Below, piece by piece: positions 26,801 through 35,109 of a stretch of DNA of 64,000 nt (the stretch's first letter is position 1; each line of letters opens with the position of its first letter). The notes beneath the pieces were generated by a model. The model was not told the origin of the DNA, did not search any database, and saw nothing but the letters and a program-made list of their open reading frames with translations. The DNA is taken from positions 1,839,448 to 1,903,447 of the forward strand of contig CP054182.1 of assembly GCA_015709675.1 (NCBI GenBank), read 5' to 3'. Origin of the DNA: Ignavibacteriales bacterium (GTDB lineage Bacteria > Bacteroidota > Ignavibacteria > Ignavibacteriales > Ignavibacteriaceae). A program made the translations under genes and the position numbers.

Positions 26801-29800
26801 TAAAGACGGTTCATGGAGATGGATTGAAACGACGGCGACAAATCTTCTTGATGAACCCTCAGTCATGGGTATAGTGGCGAACTCACGGGATGTGACTGAT
26901 GAGGTGATTTACCGGGAGGAACTTAAAAAGTCGGAAGAAAAGTACCGTATGCTTTTCCGTAGCAGTCCGTTTCCGAAATGGCTTTATGATATCGAGACTT
27001 TCCAGATGCTGGACGTAAATGAAACAGCGCTCAGGCATTACGGGTACAGCAGGGAAGAATTTCTTAACCTTACGATTCTTGATATTCGTCCTGATTCTGA
27101 GGTTTCCAAAGTTATTGAAGCACACAGGAATTTATCGGATAAACCCGGCAGGATTGATTTCGGACAGTTTGTCCATAAGAAAAAAGATGGTACACTTATT
27201 CAGGTTACCGTTACCGGGCACAGGATTGAATATAATAACCGTAACTGCATTATGGTGGTAATCATGGATACCACCGAAATTGAACGCACAATTAAACTGC
27301 TCAAGGAAAAAGAGCAGCAGCTGCGGTTTGCACAGAAAATGGCAAAGCTGGGATATTGGAGTATCTCCGTTGCTGACGGAAAAATAACCTGGTCAGATGA
27401 CGTTTATGATATATGGGGTTTGGATAAAAACACGTTCGAGCCCACAATTGAAAATGTCATGGAACTGATACCTGAGGGAAGCAGAACAAAAGGTATGCTG
27501 GAGTATTATCAGTTTTTTAACAGCGGGGAGCCATTAGATACGGTGCACAGAATAATAATGAAGGATGGTTCCGTTAAATGGCTCCGGCAGATTGGTGTGC
27601 ATCTGACGGATAACGACGGAAATCCTCTTGCGATCGCGGGAACCGTGCAGGATATAACTGAGCAAAAACTGAATGAACTGCACCTTGCGGAAATCAATGA
27701 ACGGTATATTCATGTTACAAAGGCAACTTCTGACGCAATATGGGACTGGAATCTTCTGACAAATAAAATATTCTGGGGTGAGGGTTTTCATACCATATTC
27801 GGCTATGACTCTGAAAACGCCGAGCAGGATTTTTCCTCATGGAACAGCCGTGTTTATCCTGATGACATAGAGCCGGTATCCAAAAGCCTACACGATGTTA
27901 TTGAGGGAAGTGGATATATATGGGTGGAAGAATACCGATTTCTGAAAGCAGACGGTACTGTTGCTTTTGTGTTGGACAAGGGGATTGTCATCAGGGATGC
28001 AGACGGCAAGGCTGTGAGGATGGTAGGAGCCATGCAGGATATCACCAAACAGAAACTTGAGATGCAGCATCTGCGGCTTCTTGAGTCTGTAATTACCAAT
28101 GCCAATGACAGTGTGATGATTACCGAAGCTACATCTTCGGGCAAAGAGGGGAGAAAAATATTATATGTTAATAAGTCTTTCTCCAGGATGACCGGCTACT
28201 CTGCTCAGGAAATAATCGGTAAAACTCCTGCAATATTTCATGGCCCGAAAACCGATAAAAAGATAGTCAGCCAAATTTCGGAGAAACTCAGGAGATTTGA
28301 ACCGGGTGAATTTACTCTGATTAATTATAAAAAAAGCGGAGAGGAATACTGGCTTAATCTTTCACTCAGTCCGGTTTCTGATGAAAAGGGAAACTTTACC
28401 CACTGGATTGCAATTGAAAGGGATGTGACTGAAAGAAGAGATGAAGAACTTCAGAAATGGATATTTGCTGAGATAAGCGGACAGTTCGGCAAGGAAAAAA
28501 ATCTGAAGAACTCCATCCACTCCGTTCTTGAATTATTTGTGAGGCATACCGGGCTTACATTTGCCGAGGTCTGGCTGCTGCATTCCGATAAAAAGAAGAT
28601 GATCCTTACTTCTCAATATTCTGATGACGCAAAGATCGAAATTGAGTTTTTCAGGCCGAATACCATTAAATCACTTTCGTATGGAGAAGGACTTCCCGGC
28701 AGAGTATGGGCAAGCGGGGTTATTGAATACTGGGAAAATCCTGATTCAATCAGGGAATTCCCAAGATTTGAATTTGCGATGAATGCAGGGATAAAAAACA
28801 TTTTCGGTATTCCGCTGATTGCCAATAATGAAGTAATAGGGGTGTTTCTTGCGGGAATTCCGAATGTACCTGAGCGAAAACATTTCTTCGCGAACATCTT
28901 TTCCAATCTGACGGTGCATCTCGGAACTGAAATAAAAAGAAAGCAGCTTGAAGAAGATCTCAGACAGATTTTTGACACCGCGCCTGATATTATCTGTATT
29001 GCCAACGGAAACGGATTTTTTACCAAAATTAACCCGGCAGCATGTGAATTACTCGGATATACGGAGCACGAGTTATTGTCAATTCCTCTCTTTAACTTTG
29101 TGCACAAGGATGATCTCACCAAAACAGCGGAAACGCTGCAGGGGCTTATTGACGGTGAACCGGTAATTTATTTTGAGAACAGATATATAACAAAATCCGG
29201 ATCGGTGAAATGGCTCGCCTGGACGGCCGCTCCCGCTTCTGAATCCGATCTGGTTTTTGCAGTGGCAAAGGATATCACCGATAAAAAGAATCTTGAAGGA
29301 AGTTTTGAAAAAGCCATGAAACTGGCAAGGATGGGGAGCTGGGAGTATGATATACCTTCTGATAAACTGTACTGGTCCCAGATTACAAAAGAGATTCACG
29401 AGGTGCCTGAAAAATTTGAACCTGATATCGCTTCGGCAACAGGATTTTACCCGGAAGGAGAAGACCGTGACAAAATAATCAGATCCATGAGGATTGCACG
29501 GGAGAAAGGCGAACCGTGGGATATTGAACTCCGCATTGTAACAGCCAAAGGAAAAGAAAAATGGGTAAGAACCATTGGGGAGGCAGAATTTGCAGGCAGT
29601 CAGTGTATAAGACTTTACGGAAGTTTTCAGGATATAGATGCAAGAAAACGTGCTGAACGGGATTTCCAGAAAACACTCATTGAGAAAAATGAAATTCTTG
29701 AGAGTATTGAAGATGCATTCTTTGCGGTTGACCGTAACTGGAAGATTACCTACTGGAACCGTATGGCTGAAAAAGTACTCGGAAAAACCAAGGAGCGGGT

Positions 29801-31157
29801 TCTTGGCAGAAATCTATGGGCTGAGTACTATGACGCGATAGGAACGCCATTCTATAGTAATTATCATGACGCGATGAATGAAAACAAGCCGCGGCATTTT
29901 GAGGCGTATTATGAGCAGCTTGATGCCTGGTTTTCTGTTTCAGTTTTCCCTTCAGAGCGTGGTCTTTCTGTATATTTTAAGGATATTACTGAAAAGAAAA
30001 AAGCAGAAGAGGAGATACGGCTCAGTAATGAACGCTACAGGATGGTTACCGCGGCAACAAACGATGCTATCTGGGATTGGGATATAAAAAACAAAAAGGT
30101 CTTCTGGGGTGAAGGTTTTGAACGGATCTTCGGGCTGAATCTGAAATTGATCCCTGATACCATTTCAGGAAGGAAAAACTTTACACATCAGGAAGACTGG
30201 GATGATCTGGATCTGGAAATTGACCGGGCGATAGCCAATCCTGAAGTTTTGCATTGGGATTATGAATACAGAATACAAAAGAGCAGCCGTACGTTCGCGT
30301 TTGTCTATGACCGGGCGATTATTATCCGTGATGAAAACGGTGAAGCAGTAAGGATGGTTGGCGCTGTGCAGGATCTGACTGAGCGTAAAAAGTATGAAGA
30401 ATCTCTCAAAATGCTGAATGAAAATCTTGAGCAGTATGCCAGAGAGCTTTCCATTTCCAATAAAGAGCTTGAACAATTTGCTTATGTGGCTTCACATGAT
30501 CTTCAGGAACCGCTCAGAATGATAACCAGTTTTCTTTCACAAATCGAAAAGAAATATTCACCTATCATTGATGAAAGGGGTAAAACTTATATAAAATTTG
30601 CCGTGGACGGAGCAAAACGAATGCGTCAGATAATTCTCGAACTGCTTGACTTCTCCCGCGTTGGCAGAACGGAAGAAAAACTTGAGGAGTTCTCGGTTTC
30701 TGAAGTTATTGATGAGATACGAGCACTTTACAAGAAAAGCATAGAAGATAAGAATGCGCGTATTGAGTATGGAAATCTTCCGTTTATCGTTGCGTACAAA
30801 ACCCCTGTCCGGCAGGTGCTGCAAAACTTAATTAGCAATTCACTCAAGTACAGCAAAAAAGATGTACCGCCTGAAATCACAGTTACCGTTGAGGAAATGG
30901 ATATACACTGGCAGATTTCAGTTGCCGATAATGGCATTGGCATTGACCCTGAGTACTTTGAAAAGATATTCATCATTTTTCAGAGACTGCACAGCAAAGA
31001 TGAATATTCCGGAACCGGAATGGGGCTTGCCATCTCCAAAAAGATTGTCGAAAATCTGGGAGGGAAAATCTGGCTTAACTCTGAGGAGGGGAAAGGTGCT
31101 GTATTTTATTTTACTCTGAGAAAGCAAAATAAAAATGAAATTCTGGAACAGCTATAA
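23865..31157 (+). CDS. Giant multi-PAS/GAF sensor histidine kinase
   Basis: A 2430-residue protein with no signal peptide or membrane helix, so probably cytoplasmic. By eye it holds about fourteen PAS domains and two GAF domains (about residues 270-385 and 1535-1690), then a kinase core. The domain linkers carry the usual DITE/RDVTE motifs with coiled-coil ends. Dimerisation motif VASHDLQEPLRM has the phospho-accepting His at 2211. The ATPase domain has N box NLISNSLKYS, G1 VADNGIGIDPEY and G2 GTGMGLAISKK. Residues about 20-107 resemble a decayed CheB methylesterase domain without its Ser/His. The gene leads an operon with another kinase and three receivers. Ligands of the PAS domains are unknown. 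Confidence 0.9.
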   Translation: MKTHVQGRRKNGISSAKAEDQKIRVFQYTSPADSVRELLDSLPHFSPASDQAILLICRKQLVTDLPGQLPSGIKLGVDAEILSGATVYIIKDSDGFQVREGKLRLTSKSTSEKNSRSSPEKLSKRAETPAFFSELSKFILYESSDWLLLGSDRRIEFAASSAAKLLGSPAESFLHKEIESLFQKQAVSSLRQCIKGSITSGRKTRGIFPLKNTSESKEAKYLECVFQRFSAGFNDSKLIVTLRDSTKEKIAEKTYEETLIKLRERVKEQSCLYSISSLATQNLTTGELLSSVVCLIPSAFYYPERTFARIRLGGQEYTSENGPAAGKHFRTEKILDDKKRLSIEIYLRQDKSPKEKIDFLPEEKKLIESIASTLALILNQLFTAQQMIENRDRLTSVIETEPACVKIVSANGKLIHMNNSGLKMIQAEKAGKKLFGTDVSALILEEDRHIYRSLHKNALRGQKGEARFRVKGLRGKIVWMESSSVPLRDAQNRITSVLSVTRDITEQVKSEIEIRLLNKELELLLQSSGEGLFGINLEGNCTFINDAALRLLGYKRKDCIGKNMHQLIHHHRIDGSLYPEEECPIYHENIGSIRTEHTDEVFWKADGSPVPVRFFSNPIIDEGKVTGVTVTFNDISEQKRKELEIITIKNNTEALINSTDDLIWSVDKNHKLIACNAAFRQLISRVSSDDIKPGDPVLKKMGCTPAEKKIWTGYLEEVFRGKGVAVAAEKVISRDDAIRSLNMNPIYSPSGKIFGAACYSKNLTEDIRREEMLEKTRNSLKRVFDQSIDVICTVNEEGCFELVSSASEQVLGYLPQELSGKHYSQFVHPADLKRTDAIVKKIISGKIIRNFENRYIRKDGSEILVNWSAAWDEDDKLMYCVARDGTEVREAQEKILLSESRFRNLVQEATDLLAILTPDGIYQYVSPTTIKLLGWTPEDFIGKNAFEFIHEDDKERTLNQFKKLSGSRKLKFEPFRFKHKDGSWRWIETTATNLLDEPSVMGIVANSRDVTDEVIYREELKKSEEKYRMLFRSSPFPKWLYDIETFQMLDVNETALRHYGYSREEFLNLTILDIRPDSEVSKVIEAHRNLSDKPGRIDFGQFVHKKKDGTLIQVTVTGHRIEYNNRNCIMVVIMDTTEIERTIKLLKEKEQQLRFAQKMAKLGYWSISVADGKITWSDDVYDIWGLDKNTFEPTIENVMELIPEGSRTKGMLEYYQFFNSGEPLDTVHRIIMKDGSVKWLRQIGVHLTDNDGNPLAIAGTVQDITEQKLNELHLAEINERYIHVTKATSDAIWDWNLLTNKIFWGEGFHTIFGYDSENAEQDFSSWNSRVYPDDIEPVSKSLHDVIEGSGYIWVEEYRFLKADGTVAFVLDKGIVIRDADGKAVRMVGAMQDITKQKLEMQHLRLLESVITNANDSVMITEATSSGKEGRKILYVNKSFSRMTGYSAQEIIGKTPAIFHGPKTDKKIVSQISEKLRRFEPGEFTLINYKKSGEEYWLNLSLSPVSDEKGNFTHWIAIERDVTERRDEELQKWIFAEISGQFGKEKNLKNSIHSVLELFVRHTGLTFAEVWLLHSDKKKMILTSQYSDDAKIEIEFFRPNTIKSLSYGEGLPGRVWASGVIEYWENPDSIREFPRFEFAMNAGIKNIFGIPLIANNEVIGVFLAGIPNVPERKHFFANIFSNLTVHLGTEIKRKQLEEDLRQIFDTAPDIICIANGNGFFTKINPAACELLGYTEHELLSIPLFNFVHKDDLTKTAETLQGLIDGEPVIYFENRYITKSGSVKWLAWTAAPASESDLVFAVAKDITDKKNLEGSFEKAMKLARMGSWEYDIPSDKLYWSQITKEIHEVPEKFEPDIASATGFYPEGEDRDKIIRSMRIAREKGEPWDIELRIVTAKGKEKWVRTIGEAEFAGSQCIRLYGSFQDIDARKRAERDFQKTLIEKNEILESIEDAFFAVDRNWKITYWNRMAEKVLGKTKERVLGRNLWAEYYDAIGTPFYSNYHDAMNENKPRHFEAYYEQLDAWFSVSVFPSERGLSVYFKDITEKKKAEEEIRLSNERYRMVTAATNDAIWDWDIKNKKVFWGEGFERIFGLNLKLIPDTISGRKNFTHQEDWDDLDLEIDRAIANPEVLHWDYEYRIQKSSRTFAFVYDRAIIIRDENGEAVRMVGAVQDLTERKKYEESLKMLNENLEQYARELSISNKELEQFAYVASHDLQEPLRMITSFLSQIEKKYSPIIDERGKTYIKFAVDGAKRMRQIILELLDFSRVGRTEEKLEEFSVSEVIDEIRALYKKSIEDKNARIEYGNLPFIVAYKTPVRQVLQNLISNSLKYSKKDVPPEITVTVEEMDIHWQISVADNGIGIDPEYFEKIFIIFQRLHSKDEYSGTGMGLAISKKIVENLGGKIWLNSEEGKGAVFYFTLRKQNKNEILEQL

Positions 31158-32487
31158 ATACACTGTTATAAAGAATTGCACTGAATCGGTAACGGAAGAA
31201 TACACCAACCGGTATTGGGGTAATGTGCTGTTCAGTAATCTGATTCTTTATCTTCTTCCGTTCAGCATCATTGCTATCATACCCGGTGTTATTTTCAGTT
31301 TTCTCACGGGATTTATTATGATGGGAATAATTGACTGCCTTATTCTGATTTTTCTGATTCACCTCGCTTTGTATCCGGGATTCTCAGTTGAAACCAGAAA
31401 AAATCTTCTCATATTATGCTGTTACTTTGCTTCAGCAGTTTTGATACTGATGATTGGCGTTCGCGGACCCGGTCTGACCTATCTGGTGATTACCACAGTA
31501 ATCTTTGTCCTGATTTTTCCTGGAAAGAATGCTTATCTGCCTTCCTGGGTGAATACGATAATAATTGCCGCTATGACAGGACTGATTCTTCTGGGTGAAT
31601 TCAAATGGGATTATCAGGAAGTTCCGGAAGCAGGGCACTGGATTGCGGTAGCATCAAATAATATATTTCTGAGCTTTGCACTTTCAGCGTTTGTACCGAA
31701 AATATTTCTGGGCATTCAGAACGCGATAGACAATCAGCTGCGGCTTAAATCGCAATTAGAGGAAAAAGAACGGTCACTCTCCTTAGCACTTGCTGAAGTG
31801 GAATCAAAAAACCAGGAGATAGCGGAGTTTGCAGTTATCGCTTCACACGATCTGAAAGAACCTCTCAGAACCGCGGTATCGTTATCGGAATTAATCATAA
31901 AAAAGTATTCTGCAAATCTTGAACAGCAGATTATCAAATTGCTAAATCTAATTATTTCCAGCGCGCGCAGAGGTATTTCGCTTACTGAAGATTTACTGGA
32001 TTATTCCAGAATCTACCGTGAAAGCGGTGAAAGCACTCTGATAGATACCAATAAACTGGTACATGAAGTAGTCCGTCATTTTAAAACTACCGGGGAAAGT
32101 CGGGATATTCAATTTACCATATCTGATCTGCCCCATGTATACGGAAGGGAAAATGCACTGCACAGGATGTTCTATAATCTGATTGGCAATAGTATTAAAT
32201 ATGCCCGGCCTGATGTCAGACCGGAAATCAGCATTTCTGCGCGTGATACCGGTGCTGCAATTGAGTTTTCAGTTTCGGATAACGGTATTGGCATAGAAAA
32301 AGAGCATCTTGGTGATATTTTTCGTATATTTAAAAGATTACACACACGTGAGGAAATAGATGGGACTGGTGTAGGACTCGCTGCATGCAAAAAGATTGCT
32401 GAACAGCATGGTGGTGCTATCTGGGCGGAGTCTCAGCGCGGATGCGGTACGGTTTTTTATTTTACCATAGCAAAAAAGAAGGAATAA
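31135..32487 (+). CDS. Membrane sensor histidine kinase
   Basis: A 450-residue kinase with about six hydrophobic segments between residues 30 and 205 (first LFSNLILYLLPFSIIAIIPG, last NNIFLSFALSAFVPKIFLGI), a coiled coil (about 205-235), a dimerisation domain with IASHDLKEPLRT (His 238), and an ATPase domain with NLIGNSIKYARP, VSDNGIGIEKEH and GTGVGLAACKK. No periplasmic sensor domain of any size is present, so the membrane segments themselves may sense. The start lies 23 bases inside the giant kinase gene, showing tight coupling. Its core resembles that of the giant kinase, so the two may share receivers. Confidence 0.9.
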   Translation: MKFWNSYKYTVIKNCTESVTEEYTNRYWGNVLFSNLILYLLPFSIIAIIPGVIFSFLTGFIMMGIIDCLILIFLIHLALYPGFSVETRKNLLILCCYFASAVLILMIGVRGPGLTYLVITTVIFVLIFPGKNAYLPSWVNTIIIAAMTGLILLGEFKWDYQEVPEAGHWIAVASNNIFLSFALSAFVPKIFLGIQNAIDNQLRLKSQLEEKERSLSLALAEVESKNQEIAEFAVIASHDLKEPLRTAVSLSELIIKKYSANLEQQIIKLLNLIISSARRGISLTEDLLDYSRIYRESGESTLIDTNKLVHEVVRHFKTTGESRDIQFTISDLPHVYGRENALHRMFYNLIGNSIKYARPDVRPEISISARDTGAAIEFSVSDNGIGIEKEHLGDIFRIFKRLHTREEIDGTGVGLAACKKIAEQHGGAIWAESQRGCGTVFYFTIAKKKE

Positions 32488-32490
32488 GAA

Positions 32491-32919
32491 ATGCAGCCAA
32501 AAAATATACTTCTGGTTGAGGATAACGAAGGAGATATTCTTTTGACTCTCGAAGGCCTGCAGGAATCCAATAAAGATCATAAGGTTGAAGTAGTTAAAGA
32601 CGGCAAGGCGGCCATAGATTATTTAAACCGGATCGGAGAATATGCAAACGCAAATTCCCCGGATCTTATCCTGCTCGATATCAATCTTCCGAAAAAAACC
32701 GGAATTGAAGTTCTTAAATATATAAAAACTTCAGAGGTATTAAAGCATATACCGGTTATCATGCTTACGACCTCTTCTTCCACTAATGATATTAGACAGG
32801 CATATCTGAATTATTCCAATTGTTATATCACAAAACCGGTTGAAGCAGATGATTTTATAAAAGCGGTCAATGAGATTGATAATTTCTGGACAGGACTGGT
32901 AAGTCTGAAACCTGTATAG
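32491..32919 (+). CDS. Single-domain response regulator, Rcp1 type
   Basis: A 142-residue stand-alone receiver. LLVEDNEGD holds the acidic metal site, LILLDINLP carries the phospho-acceptor Asp63, MLTTSSS the Thr/Ser switch and ITKPV the conserved Lys. The EDNEGD start and the extended loop before the Asp are typical of Rcp1-like receivers that serve multi-PAS or phytochrome-like kinases. There is no output domain, so it acts by phosphotransfer or protein binding. It follows the membrane kinase by three bases. Confidence 0.93.
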   Translation: MQPKNILLVEDNEGDILLTLEGLQESNKDHKVEVVKDGKAAIDYLNRIGEYANANSPDLILLDINLPKKTGIEVLKYIKTSEVLKHIPVIMLTTSSSTNDIRQAYLNYSNCYITKPVEADDFIKAVNEIDNFWTGLVSLKPV

Positions 32920-32923
32920 CAAA

Positions 32924-33946
32924 ATGATTAAGGATCCCAAAAAATACAACATTCTTATCGTTGAAGATAATCCGGGAGATTATGTTCTGATTGAGGATTA
33001 TCTGCACGAACTGATGATGAAACCGGAACTTATCCATGTATCAAATTTTTCTGAGGTAAAAAAGCTTACCAGCGAGGAAAAACCACGCGTTGATGTTGTG
33101 CTGCTTGACCTTACCTTGCCGGATAAACACGGGGAAAATCTGATAACCGAAATGCTTGCTCTCTGCGGAGATGCACCGGTTATTGTCCTCACGGGATATT
33201 CTGATTTTTCTTTCAGTATAAAGTCACTCAATCTGGGAGCAGCAGACTACCTCTTAAAGGACGAACTTTCCGCTTCAACCTTATATAAAAGTATCGTTTA
33301 CACCATTGAGCGCAAGCGTTTTCTTATTGATCTGGAAGCCTCGGAAAAAAAATACAGAGACCTCTTTCATCTGAGCCCTACCCCAATGTGGTTCTATGAT
33401 ATTGTGACGCTGCGGTTTCTGGATGTAAATCAGGCGGCGGTACAGCATTATGGTTACAGCAGGGAAGAGTTTCTCTCCATGACCATCAAAGATATCCGTC
33501 CTCCGGCAGATGTGGCAAAACTTGAAGCTGTGCTTTCTGACAGAAGTGTTAAGATAACCTATCAGAATATCTTCCGGCACACAAAGAAGAACGGCGAAAT
33601 TATTCATGTTGATATCTATGGTGCGGCAGTGGAGTTTGGTGACACTCATGCCCGTGTAATTGCCGCGAATGACATAACTGACAGAATTAATTATATATCA
33701 GCCATCGAAAAGCAGAATGAAAAGCTCAGAGAAATTGCCTGGCAGCAGTCTCATATCGCCCGTGCACCGTTAGCCCGCCTGATGGCTTTAACGGCGCTGC
33801 TCAGGGAAGAATTTGTATCTGATGAAGATGGGAAAATGGTTTTGCAGGGAGTATTAAACTCCGCATTTGAACTGGACGATATCATAAAGGATATTGCGGC
33901 TAAATCTGCCGCAATAAACATTGAAAGGCCTGAAAATGAAGTTTGA
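32924..33946 (+). CDS. REC-PAS protein with His-containing DHp helix but no ATPase domain
   Basis: A 340-residue protein: receiver (1-125, VLLDLTLP with Asp62), linker, PAS (about 140-260) and a final helical pair. The last part, WQQSHIARAPLARLMAL, resembles a histidine-kinase dimerisation domain with His277 and the conserved Pro, followed by a second helix (KMVLQGVLNSAFELDDIIKDI). The gene stops there, without N, G1 or G2 boxes. It may accept or relay phosphate as a Spo0B-like intermediate, or dimerise with the neighbouring kinases. The PAS is very close to one PAS of the giant kinase (YDI, DVN, HYGYSREEFL, DIRP motifs shared). Confidence 0.85.
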   Translation: MIKDPKKYNILIVEDNPGDYVLIEDYLHELMMKPELIHVSNFSEVKKLTSEEKPRVDVVLLDLTLPDKHGENLITEMLALCGDAPVIVLTGYSDFSFSIKSLNLGAADYLLKDELSASTLYKSIVYTIERKRFLIDLEASEKKYRDLFHLSPTPMWFYDIVTLRFLDVNQAAVQHYGYSREEFLSMTIKDIRPPADVAKLEAVLSDRSVKITYQNIFRHTKKNGEIIHVDIYGAAVEFGDTHARVIAANDITDRINYISAIEKQNEKLREIAWQQSHIARAPLARLMALTALLREEFVSDEDGKMVLQGVLNSAFELDDIIKDIAAKSAAINIERPENEV

Positions 33947-34337
33947 AGTGATGCTTGTGGATGATGATGATATGGTGCTGTTTGTCATATCAAGATATAT
34001 AAGAAAGTCAGGGCTCTCCCTGAACCCGTTAAACTTCAGGAACGGGCAGGAGGCATTAGATTATATAACTGCACATCAGGATCCGGGAATGAATTTTATA
34101 GTCCTGCTGGATATAAATATGCCGGTCATGAACGGCTGGCAGTTTCTTGAAGCGGTTAAAGATCATGAAGTTGCACAAAGAATCCGGGTTGCCATGGTTA
34201 CTTCATCGGTTGATTTCGAAGACGCAGACCGGGCCAAAACATTTCCGATGGTGGTATCGTATCTCATTAAGCCGGTTGATACTGATATGCTTGCATCATT
34301 AAAGAAGGTCCCGCAGCTTCAAGAGTTTTATAACTGA
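33936..34337 (+). CDS. Single-domain response regulator
   Basis: A 133-residue receiver from the ATG at 33936, which overlaps the upstream gene by eleven bases; an ATG five codons further upstream is possible but less natural, since family members begin MxxxxMLVDDD. LVDDDDMVLF forms the acidic pocket, IVLLDINMPVMNGW carries Asp59, AMVTSS is the switch, and YLIKPVD has the conserved Lys. It has no output domain. It ends the signalling operon and may be a terminal acceptor in a relay from the upstream kinases. Confidence 0.92.
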   Translation: MKFEVMLVDDDDMVLFVISRYIRKSGLSLNPLNFRNGQEALDYITAHQDPGMNFIVLLDINMPVMNGWQFLEAVKDHEVAQRIRVAMVTSSVDFEDADRAKTFPMVVSYLIKPVDTDMLASLKKVPQLQEFYN

Positions 34338-34343
34338 GTATAT

Positions 34344-34492
34344 AAACCTCACCCCCTGCCCCTCTCCTTGGGAAGGAGAGGGGAGTGTGGAAAATGAATA
34401 TGAAAATCCCTCTCCTTGGGAAGGAAAAGGGAGTAAGAATCTGTATTTAGAAGTCTGCCTCCTGTTTAAGGAGAAGGGTTCAGGATGAGGTT
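34344..34492. repeat. Degenerate copy of palindromic CCTCACCC...GGTGAGG element
   Basis: Starts AAACCTCACCCCCTGCC, holds a CCCCTCTCCTT-GGG-AAGGAGAGGGG hairpin (34360-34384) and a second diverged hairpin (about 34408-34434), and ends with a decayed GGATGAGGTT. It lies directly after the signalling operon and may also act as its transcript end. Confidence 0.7.
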
Positions 34493-34548
34493 GATCCTGG
34501 CGGCTGGGGCTAAGAAATAAACGGATTGGTTGTATGTATACAAACCTC

Positions 34549-34644
34549 ACCCCCTGCCCCTCTCCTTGGTAAGGAGAGGGGAGCATAGAATTTCACTTTA
34601 AAAGTCCCTCTCCTTTTTGAGGAGAGGGATTTAGGGTGAGGTTT
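34549..34644. repeat. Intact palindromic element with terminal inverted repeats
   Basis: About 96 bases with inverted ends AAACCTCACCC and GGGTGAGGTTT. Inside are two perfect hairpins, CCCCTCTCCTT/AAGGAGAGGGG and CCCTCTCC/GGAGAGGG. The right end reads into the DUF559 gene: that protein's last codons and stop (ETSP, stop) are repeat sequence. Confidence 0.75.
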
Positions 34645-34990
34645 CTTGCTCCGTTAAAAGCGATTGTATTTTATCCTCCACTGCCTTCATTACCTTATCC
34701 ATATCATTCATAATCTCCTCATTCTTTATCCGCAAAAATCTGATACCGTATGCTTCTATGTGCTTCTGTCTTTCGGCATCGTATTTCTTCTGATCTTCCT
34801 TTTCATGTATTCCTCCGTCAATTTCAATGGCAAGTTTCAGGGAGGGGCAATAGAAGTCAATGACGTAAGAATCCACTGAATACTGTCTGCGGAATTTCTG
34901 CCCCTTGGTATTCCTGCTCCGCAGGAAAATCCACATTAGCTTTTCGAACTCTGTTGTTTTAACCCGCAGGTCACGTCTCCGGTCTTTCAT
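34631..34990 (-). CDS. DUF559 (Vsr-like) endonuclease-domain protein
   Basis: A 119-residue protein from the ATG at 34990 (the frame is open to a TTG at 35017). It has the DUF559 pattern of small PD-(D/E)XK-like nucleases related to very-short-patch repair: TEFEKLMWIFLRSRNTKGQKFRRQ, then YVIDFYCPSLKLAIEIDGGIHE with the presumed metal-binding Asp and Glu, then AYGIRFLRIKNEEIMND. The final four codons and the stop lie inside a palindromic repeat that recurs just downstream. The family's role is not established. Association with such repeats suggests, as inference, involvement in their spread or excision. Confidence 0.85.
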   Translation of the reverse strand: MKDRRRDLRVKTTEFEKLMWIFLRSRNTKGQKFRRQYSVDSYVIDFYCPSLKLAIEIDGGIHEKEDQKKYDAERQKHIEAYGIRFLRIKNEEIMNDMDKVMKAVEDKIQSLLTEQETSP

Positions 34991-35109
34991 CTCTATTTTG
35001 TTAAAATGCAGCGTCAATAATAACCATCCTTCTTATAAAAGTAAACATGCTAAATCATCTGCACAATTCAAAAGACCCGGAACTAATATATATTACTAAC
35101 TCCTGATTA

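Noticed and set aside
34344-34644. Repeats after the signalling operon as a CRISPR array
   Set aside because: The units are palindromic with inverted ends and unequal spacing; no spacer pattern or cas gene is present.
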